Below, piece after piece: positions 56,383 to 62,473 of a stretch of DNA of 62,473 bases. How positions within the stretch are numbered: position 1 is the stretch's first letter; every line of letters begins with the position of its first letter. Source of the stretch: a virus; the IMG/VR virus record IMGVR_UViG_3300050821_002513, positions 1-62,473 of that record; one strand, given 5' to 3'. The position numbers and the translations under genes are program-made. The notes beneath the pieces are model-generated. The model was given only the letters and a program-made list of their open reading frames with translations. It made no database searches and was not told the origin of the DNA.

Positions 56383-57348
56383 TCACACCAATTCCTCAAA
56401 AGGCAGACTATTCTCAACAACCGGCGACAACGACGCCTTGACGTTTTTAACGGCCTGAGAGTAGTAAGCTGGCTTCAACTCAACACCTAATCCACGTCGG
56501 CCATTCATCACTGCTCCAGCGACCTCAGAACCGACGCCCATGAAAGGTGTCAAGACAACTTCGTCAGGATTGGACCAAAGTACACAGCATCTTTCAATCA
56601 CATCCAGCTGTAGTGGGTGCAAGTGTCTTTCGTCGTCAGTCTCTTTGGAGTCCTTGTAAGGAAGCACGCGGTTAATGCGGATGTCATCCCAAAAGCAACT
56701 CGCGTACTGTCGCCATATCCAATGGCTATACCGGTTCTCAATCTGATTTCCTTTCCAGTTTCGATAGCGGCGAAGTGAATTAGGTATTTCCCGCTCTCCA
56801 GCGTACCCGGTCAAGCCGTGCGTGTGCGTCACCGGAACTTGATTGGCACCTTTCTTTCGGAAAGGAATGAGGTAATCACCAGCGGCCACGTTCGTCAATG
56901 TGGAATCCTCGACAATTGTCCGGTGAGCCAAGGCTTTGGACATAGTTCGATTGCGGACAGCAAGAGGTTCCTTCCAGATACAGATTCGCGGCGTATATTC
57001 AAAGCCTATCTTTTCGTGGAGGCGGATTATGTCACCAGGAAAGTCTCGATAGCCGCAGATGTTCGCTCCATCTTTCGGTATGTCCATGCAATGCGTTGCT
57101 GATATTCTTCCAGGTTTCAAGAGGCGATGGATTTCTTGAACGACGAAAGAGTAATGGTCAAAAAACTCTTCGTACGACCTGCAATTAGACAAATCTAGTT
57201 CTGAACTTGAATAATGGAATAAACCGCAAAAAGGCGGGCTATGAATTGCCAAGTCAACCGAATCATCCGGTAATGTTGGCATGACCGCACAACAATCGCC
57301 GTTATACAGGGCGTAGCGGTCTGTGATTTCCTGTGTTATTATAGCCAT
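56383..57348 (-). CDS. N6-adenine or N4-cytosine DNA methyltransferase
   Basis: 321 aa from ATG 57348 (overlap with the Snf2-like stop by 10 bases). SPPF at 37-40 is the catalytic motif IV and LTPFMGVGSEVAGA near 275-290 is motif I, in the order of beta-type enzymes. HSPPF instead of DPPY favours N4-cytosine or a divergent N6 target. It may protect phage DNA. Confidence 0.8.
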   Translation of the reverse strand: MAIITQEITDRYALYNGDCCAVMPTLPDDSVDLAIHSPPFCGLFHYSSSELDLSNCRSYEEFFDHYSFVVQEIHRLLKPGRISATHCMDIPKDGANICGYRDFPGDIIRLHEKIGFEYTPRICIWKEPLAVRNRTMSKALAHRTIVEDSTLTNVAAGDYLIPFRKKGANQVPVTHTHGLTGYAGEREIPNSLRRYRNWKGNQIENRYSHWIWRQYASCFWDDIRINRVLPYKDSKETDDERHLHPLQLDVIERCCVLWSNPDEVVLTPFMGVGSEVAGAVMNGRRGLGVELKPAYYSQAVKNVKASLSPVVENSLPFEELV

Positions 57349-58694
57349 GCTGGCACCGTTTCCTTTTCTGTGTACACCGGCTTTTCGATCCGGTTCGCCC
57401 ATTGCATTTGCTCAATCAAAGCCTTGAACATCCGTTCATCTTTACTTCTCTTGGCGGCAAGATTCTTGGCAATCCTCTCCTCACCTTCGGTGAGAACTCG
57501 GTAGACTCGCACAGCCTCTTTCTGACCGAATCGCCAGCAGCGTCGAATTAATTGGTAGGATTGTTCGTAGGAATGACTGGCGAACATCCCCACTTGCGAG
57601 CAGAACTGCCAATTGAGTCCATAAGCTCCAATTTTAGGCTTGATCACGAGCACGCGTAGTTGCCCTGACGTAAATGCTTCATAAGTCTCTTCTTTTTTCT
57701 CTAAAGAATCGCAACCTCTGACTTGCTTGGCATCTGGAATTATCTTTGCCAACAAATCACCCTCTGGATTTAGATGACACCAGATAACAGCTTGTTTGCC
57801 AGTGTCCATTAACTCGGCGACTTTCTCACATCTTTCATTGATGGTCCGCCGTCGCTCCTCTTGCTCCTCAAGCAGATTCGTCGCAGGCATATCGAATAAA
57901 AAACCAGGCCGCAATGTCCGTGCTTTTACGACATACTCATTCTCTTCGAGCGGTGGCAGGATAAAGTCAGCATCATCAAAACCTAAGTCAGAAGGTTTTC
58001 GGCATGCTCTAGCCCATGAGCAAACCCACCTCCAAAAATGAATCTGTGCATGACCTCGCATGGTGTACTTGAGTGCGGACCAGTTGCGATGTCCTTTCTT
58101 TTGCTCGGTCCTGAAGAACTTGGTAATCATATCCCGTTGGCCCATCTCTCCGAGTGCTTCGCTGGATGTTCCTAGCTCCACATAATCATTTGGAGCTGCC
58201 GTTGCAGTGCATAAAAGGCGATAATGGACTGTCCGCAAAAACTCTGTTACCTCAGCACGTCTCTTGCCGTCCATTGCCTTGATGCAGCTCGATTCATCGC
58301 ATACCACGCCGGAAAAGTCATTCGGCGAGAACAGGTGCAACTTTTCATAGTTAGTAATGGTGATGTTTGGCTTGATACTCCCATCACGTGACACATTGGC
58401 CTCAATGTTAAACTTGTTCGCCTCCCGATACGTCTGCTGGGCCACGGCGAGCGGCGTTAGAATCAAAGCCGGTTTATTGGTCTTCCTGACCATATTCTCG
58501 GCCCAGGCTAATTGCATGGGTGTTTTCCCGAGTCAAAGGCCGCAATCTGCGAAGATTGCGGCACGCCCCTTTCTAATTGCCCAATCGACTAATGCCGCTT
58601 GGAAGTCCTTAAGAAAACTGGGCATCCATAGTGGTTCAAAACCATCCATGGAGACGGCTTGTTGTTTGTCGGCAATAAATTCTTCGTAGGTCAC
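57339..58694 (-). CDS. Snf2-type SF2 helicase interrupted by an in-frame TGA in the P-loop
   Basis: About 451 codons from GTG 58694 (GTGA overlap with the gene before). The frame reads AIFADCGL, then TGA (58533-58535) and CTC, then GKTPMQLAWA. In relatives GL is followed directly by GKT, so 6 bases (TGACTC or the equivalent) seem inserted in the ATP-binding loop. Downstream motifs are intact: DESSCIKA (DExx box), TATAAPNDY and a RRCWRFGQ-type motif VI. ATG 58517 could start a truncated product without the P-loop. Pseudogene, readthrough or sequence error. Confidence 0.75.
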
Positions 58695-58888
58695 TTTCGC
58701 CTCTTTGTCATCTCAGTAGGCTTAACGTCACACGGCAGCACGACCAACGAACCAGACACTTTTAACTGGTTATCTCGGGCCCATTGAAGCAACCGGTTAA
58801 GGCAGTCGGCATATTCGTGGGACTCGCATACTTGATACCAACGCTCTGATGTTTTGCGTCTCATCCAGCCGGCGTATCTGTGTTTCAT
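58691..58888 (-). CDS. small hypothetical phage protein
   Basis: 65 aa, basic and helical (MRRKTSERW, LLQWARDNQ) with two Cys. It overlaps the Snf2-like start and the next gene by 4 bases. No family recognised. Confidence 0.5.
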   Translation of the reverse strand: MKHRYAGWMRRKTSERWYQVCESHEYADCLNRLLQWARDNQLKVSGSLVVLPCDVKPTEMTKRRK

Positions 58889-59088
58889 TTTGTGGGCTCC
58901 TTTCCATTAACCTCAACTCCGTTTTGGCAGTCTTTCCAAATAGACGACAGGCATAAGTCGATCTTCTTCATCATCTGTTCTTCCAACAATGATCTCTGGG
59001 CACCTGTCATGCCGGTCCTAGAAAGGTGGAGCATGATGCCCCATAATTCATGCCTATACTTCTGGATGCATTCATCCCTGGTCATCAT
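58885..59088 (-). CDS. small hypothetical phage protein
   Basis: 67 aa, helical, charged, two Cys in the C-terminal part. Overlaps its neighbour by ATGA. No family recognised. Confidence 0.5.
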   Translation of the reverse strand: MMTRDECIQKYRHELWGIMLHLSRTGMTGAQRSLLEEQMMKKIDLCLSSIWKDCQNGVEVNGKEPTK

Positions 59089-59094
59089 CCCTGA

Positions 59095-59505
59095 CTACTC
59101 CTCGAAATCGTCCCTATCTGGCATCCCTTCCCATGTGTCTACCTTGACCTGTGGAGTGCTTGTCAATTGCTTCGGGAAATCCCATGGACTGACTGGTGCC
59201 GGCGAAGTTTGCCGATTAACGTGCCTAGCGACCTCCTCGGTGACGATGGTTATTCGATATACCGATCCGCCCCCGAAATACTGACTGACGAAACTCTTAA
59301 CGAATCCGGAGCCGTCGCATTTTGAGCATTCGACGGTTTGTTCCATAACATTGGTTCGTGATGCGTTTGGGCATTCGCATTTTTCATGCGTGGGAATATC
59401 TAGTCGTCCCATCTTGGCCCCAAACTTCTCTTCCTCGGTGAGACGACCAGCCAATTTGACATGGCCCATTAATTCAACAATCGCCCATACGTCCTGTTCA
59501 TCCAT
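59095..59505 (-). CDS. conserved phage protein with an inserted zinc segment
   Basis: 136 aa. The outer parts (VELMGHVKLAGRLTEEEKFG near 10-29 and QYFGGGSVYRITIVTEEVARH, read as QYFGGGSVYR and ITIVTEEVARH) match a family common in tailed phages. Between them lie CECPNAS and CSKCDGSGF, a DnaJ-like CxCxGxG zinc piece not usual in relatives. Possible role in nucleic-acid handling, unproven. Confidence 0.6.
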   Translation of the reverse strand: MDEQDVWAIVELMGHVKLAGRLTEEEKFGAKMGRLDIPTHEKCECPNASRTNVMEQTVECSKCDGSGFVKSFVSQYFGGGSVYRITIVTEEVARHVNRQTSPAPVSPWDFPKQLTSTPQVKVDTWEGMPDRDDFEE

Positions 59506-59510
59506 GGTTA

Positions 59511-59705
59511 TTACTCCTCGTCAAATAGTGTTTGCTCCGCTGGTGCCAAACTTTTCAATGTAAGTAGCACCGCCTCCATGGCGGCTATCTCTTTGTCGGC
59601 TGTTTCCTGTTTCATTGTGCCGACTACAACCAAGCGGCCATACGTGTTACGCCGCATCCGCAATTCTCGTTCGACGCAGGCGATTTGGGCTTGGATGGAG
59701 ATCAT
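59511..59705 (-). CDS. conserved small phage protein
   Basis: 64 aa. VERELRMRRNTYGRLVVVGTM and an EIAAMEAVLLTLKSL helix match a short phage family that often lies near replication genes. Function unknown. It overlaps the previous gene by 4 bases. Confidence 0.55.
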   Translation of the reverse strand: MISIQAQIACVERELRMRRNTYGRLVVVGTMKQETADKEIAAMEAVLLTLKSLAPAEQTLFDEE

Positions 59706-60121
59706 TTCTTAAATTCGCCAACTAAAGAATCAGATTTTGCGTTGGCTGTAAGCAATGCATGTTTGAATGCTTTCAAAATTACAGAATTTATTTGTTCGGC
59801 TTTGTCGTGGAATCTACCTTCGGCACAAGTCCAGACTTCGAAATCTCCCCAACTTCCTCCAAGAACATCTATATCTTTGTTGCCAAAGCAAACGGCGTTG
59901 TCCAAATATGAAATAAATCCAATATCCACAAGTCTGCGACAAAAAGCTCGTGCCTCAGGAATTTGAAACATTTCACGTTTGTCATTGTCAAATCCTGAAA
60001 TGACGCAAACAATATGAGCACAGTTCAACTCTCTCGCATTTTTCATTTTCCGCATGTCATTCAATAAATCGTTATTGGATTCGTATGGTCCGCATTCCAT
60101 AATTACTAATGTGTTTTTCAT
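59702..60121 (-). CDS. hypothetical protein, Rossmann-like start
   Basis: 139 aa from ATG 60121, which overlaps the helicase stop (ATGA). NTLVIMECGPYES and IVCVISGFDNDKR alternate strands and helices as in nucleotide-binding folds. A longer start would overlap the helicase and is rejected. Function unknown. Confidence 0.5.
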   Translation of the reverse strand: MKNTLVIMECGPYESNNDLLNDMRKMKNARELNCAHIVCVISGFDNDKREMFQIPEARAFCRRLVDIGFISYLDNAVCFGNKDIDVLGGSWGDFEVWTCAEGRFHDKAEQINSVILKAFKHALLTANAKSDSLVGEFKK

Positions 60122-61662
60122 GTCAAATGCTCTCGTGGTATTTCCCGAACATGTCGAAACCAATCCATTTCGTTCGTCGGCATGAATGGCCATTGCGGAT
60201 CGGGCCAGCCCCATTGATTTTCCTGAGCGAACAACGCCGCTGCCGCCCGGAAACTGCGATCACCTTTATCCGTGCAAGAGCGGAAATACATTTTCTTCCA
60301 AAGTTCTGGTCCGTTAGGAGCAGTGCTGATTCGACGCGGTCGGAATATGTCCCCGGTCATCTCGCGGAGTTGTCCGTCTGTACCGACGACCGGCCGCGAC
60401 CTTTTACGAACGCCAAGATCAAAACCGCATCCTCCCCAAGCAGTTAAGCATGTTGTTCCTTTCATCCAAGTCCGTCCGCAGCGAGGGCATCGGAACGGTT
60501 CGGACATTTTCTTTTTCCGCAATCTCTCTGCCCGTAGACCATAGACAATCTCGTCGGTAAACTCCAAATCCCATTCACGATTAGCGTTTATTGATCCGTG
60601 TCGCCACCACGCTCCGCCGTGATCTTGAACGATCAACTCTTTCTTTCCGGGTGAAGCACGCAGACCTCGGCCTACTGTCTGCAAATACGTTTGGAGTGAA
60701 CCGGGGATGAAAGCTAAGATAACATGTTCAATCCATGGCCAATCGACGCCCTCGCGGAGAACGTAGCGGTTGCAAACAACCTTGATTTCGCCGGCTTTCG
60801 TTCGGTCCTTTAGTTCCGAACGTGCTCCGATATCGGACTTGTACCAAGTGCCATCTATCCAGATATCATTGCCATCAATGTGGGCAGCTTTGATGTCTCG
60901 GCCCTTGAATTGTTCTGCGAACCAAAGGCTTTCATTAACTCCTGGTCCGAATAAGATGCACGGTCTGCCTTGTGGATTTAGCTTGCAGTACCATTCCCAG
61001 ACGCGACCGAATATCGACGGCGTCATCATAGCTTTACGCTGCTGACTTTCGGTTGGGTCTAATCCTTCCCGAAGTCGTTGAAATGCTTTCAAGTCCGGTT
61101 CGTCAGGAGCATAATGGATAGCCGGCACAAGAGCACCACACTCTCGCAATTCACTCATGGTTCCGGCAATAATCAAGTGGTCATAAATTCCAGACAATCC
61201 CAGAGGAGTCGCCGTAAAGCCGATTACCGCCGCTCCACCTTCTTCGTGATGGGAATCCATGATATTTTTGGCGGAATTCCCGGTCTGAATATGGGCTTCA
61301 TCGACCATTACTAAATCGGCTTCGTGCAGTTCCCATGTCTTTTTTTTGTTTACCCGACTATGTTCTGTCTGGATGGAGGATACTTGAAAGGGATGGTCTC
61401 GCTCGTCCTCATAACCAGCTGCTCGGATGCCATGGTAAAGCCCACCCTTCATGAGATTGCCTGACAATTGGTCAACAAGCATTCTGCGGTTTGTGTAGGC
61501 AATTACCTTTTTGCCACGTTCAAGGAAATCGCGGGCGAGCATTTCCATGATGAGAGATTTGCCGCCGCCAGTCGGAGTCACAGAACACATACGCCGAATT
61601 CCCTGGTTAATACAGGAAATAATCTCGCTGACGGCGTATGTTTGATGTTTCCAGGGAATCAT
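60118..61662 (-). CDS. SF2 DEAD/DEAH helicase with C-terminal zinc ribbon
   Basis: 514 aa from ATG 61662 (ATGA overlap with the ParB-like gene). TPTGGGKS at 29-36, VDEAHIQ, IGFTATPLG and a QTVGRGLRASPG motif are in order. The C-terminal CPRCG/CLTAWGGCG region (near 395-425) may bind zinc. It is a type III restriction/UvrB-like DNA translocase and likely works in phage replication or repair. Confidence 0.85.
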   Translation of the reverse strand: MIPWKHQTYAVSEIISCINQGIRRMCSVTPTGGGKSLIMEMLARDFLERGKKVIAYTNRRMLVDQLSGNLMKGGLYHGIRAAGYEDERDHPFQVSSIQTEHSRVNKKKTWELHEADLVMVDEAHIQTGNSAKNIMDSHHEEGGAAVIGFTATPLGLSGIYDHLIIAGTMSELRECGALVPAIHYAPDEPDLKAFQRLREGLDPTESQQRKAMMTPSIFGRVWEWYCKLNPQGRPCILFGPGVNESLWFAEQFKGRDIKAAHIDGNDIWIDGTWYKSDIGARSELKDRTKAGEIKVVCNRYVLREGVDWPWIEHVILAFIPGSLQTYLQTVGRGLRASPGKKELIVQDHGGAWWRHGSINANREWDLEFTDEIVYGLRAERLRKKKMSEPFRCPRCGRTWMKGTTCLTAWGGCGFDLGVRKRSRPVVGTDGQLREMTGDIFRPRRISTAPNGPELWKKMYFRSCTDKGDRSFRAAAALFAQENQWGWPDPQWPFMPTNEMDWFRHVREIPREHLT

Positions 61663-62473
61663 CGCGTTGGGGCCTTTTCGCCGGTAACTTCTTTGGTCCA
61701 AGCCTTGAATTGGTCAACCCATGCTCCAAGCGATGAACGCAAGTCATTTGCTTCCTTGCTGTTATTTGTCTTGTGTCGTTTGCCGAATTCATCAATTTGA
61801 CGAATGAGTTGGCCGAATACTGAATGGAATCCACGCCAGTCGAAGAGCACTTCGCCATTCTTGGCGGCTCTGCTGCTTTTCTTTTTTGATTTGCGTTTCT
61901 CGTTTCGCATTTCCTTGCATTCTTCGCAATTTTCCTTGACGGCTTGCCCTTTACGCAGTCGGGTTTGACAGGATGAACAATAAGCTTTTGGCTGCGCGGC
62001 TGGATGTTTTTTATCATCTTTTCCAACCACTTCGCCGCTTGGCGGGTCAACTGAGTACCCCTTCTCAGTTGCCTTATCCATGTCGTCTCGAATTGTTTTC
62101 TGACTGACCCCTTCTTCTTCGGCTATTGCACGAGTGCTCTTGCCCTCCTGCCGTGCTTCGACGACGCGGTTAATGCGTTCTTGCCGCTCTTCTTCTTTTT
62201 GTTTCTGGGTTAAATGTCTGCGGTCATAGTTCAGTCGCTTGCATTCCTCCTTGGCGGAGTCAATATCCGGGAAGGATCGTTGCATAATCGGAATCTTTTC
62301 CAGACCATGTTCTTTTGCTAGCAGAGTGCGATGGGCACCGTCAACCACCCATTCCGAGTTGTCCTTGGATTTCTCTTTCCAACACATGATCGGAAGCAGC
62401 ACCTTTTTCGCATCCCGGATGGAATCCGATAAGTCTTTTAGCTGCACCTCGTCGAATGGTATTTCATCGACGA
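61659..62473 (-). CDS. ParB-like partition/nuclease protein (partial at window edge)
   Basis: At least 271 aa; the N-terminus continues beyond the window. The ParB box is visible (VDGAHRTLLAKEHG), followed by a Lys/Glu-rich helix and an HTH-like SQKTIRDDMDKATEK segment, a CSSCQ/CEEC pair and a helical end. Second ParB-like gene of the window. Its stop overlaps the helicase start. Confidence 0.75.
   Translation of the reverse strand, partial: VDEIPFDEVQLKDLSDSIRDAKKVLLPIMCWKEKSKDNSEWVVDGAHRTLLAKEHGLEKIPIMQRSFPDIDSAKEECKRLNYDRRHLTQKQKEEERQERINRVVEARQEGKSTRAIAEEEGVSQKTIRDDMDKATEKGYSVDPPSGEVVGKDDKKHPAAQPKAYCSSCQTRLRKGQAVKENCEECKEMRNEKRKSKKKSSRAAKNGEVLFDWRGFHSVFGQLIRQIDEFGKRHKTNNSKEANDLRSSLGAWVDQFKAWTKEVTGEKAPTR

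Noticed and set aside
1-62473. genetic code change of TGA
   Set aside because: TGA ends many well-overlapped genes here (for example 1231-1234, 3000-3003, 22647-22650), so it is a normal stop codon.
1-62473. tRNA, rRNA, terminase, integrase and polymerase genes
   Set aside because: I searched the frames and gaps and saw none with convincing motifs.

Overview
The window is one stretch of a tailed double-stranded DNA phage (Caudoviricetes) or prophage. The head module is Mu-like: portal, Mu F-type minor head protein, Mu I-type protease/scaffold, decoration protein, major capsid protein, a gp36-type connector and virion morphogenesis protein G. No terminase, integrase, polymerase, tRNA or rRNA is visible, so the genome continues outside the window. 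Clear Shine-Dalgarno sites (AGGAGG type) and start/stop overlaps run throughout. Host clues are indirect. Heptose-type sugar genes suggest an LPS-bearing host, and a PEP-CTERM sorting tail suggests a host with exosortase, as in Planctomycetota, Verrucomicrobiota and some Pseudomonadota. The lineage cannot be fixed from the sequence.

Layout. From 1 to 28.46 kb nearly everything is on the + strand. It starts with small membrane proteins (0.2-1.4 kb), followed by accessory genes (dual-specificity phosphatase, Lar-like zinc protein, a chagasin-type protease inhibitor and a papain-type protease at 3.0-4.6 kb), then a long virion operon (5.6-28.5 kb). That operon is broken once by an HNH endonuclease on the opposite strand and carries an unexpected intradiol-dioxygenase homologue at 16.2 kb. 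From 28.46 to 62.47 kb all protein genes are on the - strand. In reading order from the right edge these are: a ParB-like gene, two helicases, two DNA methyltransferases, homing-type nucleases, CsrA, a sigma-region-4 microprotein and many small zinc proteins. They are followed by two large serine-rich virion or adhesin genes (46.3-50.9 kb), a sugar and methyltransferase block (33-46 kb), and a second ParB-like gene with an ADP-heptose-synthase-like nucleotidyltransferase (30-32 kb).

Most unusual features. (1) Six tracts in the gaps of the 31.0-32.9 kb region together carry 92 pentamers of the form CANNN on the + strand (NNNTG in mRNA sense). CA recurs exactly every 5 bases while the other three bases vary. 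(2) A + strand stretch at about 52.47-53.00 kb lies opposite the - strand genes, is full of local and long-range hairpins, and ends in a strong intrinsic terminator. It is a candidate large structured noncoding RNA. (3) A small transcription unit at 5396-5567 has its own promoter and terminator and carries a 36-base CRISPR-repeat-like unit ending GGATTGAAAC. A second such unit lies at 7214-7245. (4) A 5' leader at 3303-3404, directly upstream of the papain-type gene, can form an outer stem around an H-type pseudoknot, with a competing hairpin. (5) Three genes are broken or recoded: an in-frame TGA in the P-loop of a Snf2-type helicase, a frameshift at the start of a double GT9 glycosyltransferase, and a TGA followed by a well-formed C-terminal extension at the left edge.

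Working together. The left half builds the virion and its host-binding appendages. The right half replicates, modifies and protects DNA and supplies a surface-sugar toolkit of nucleotidyltransferase, epimerase, GT2/GT9/exostosin-like enzymes and class I methyltransferases. The phage also carries its own regulators (CsrA, sigma-region-4, RHH). Functions come from motifs read by eye; no database search was possible.
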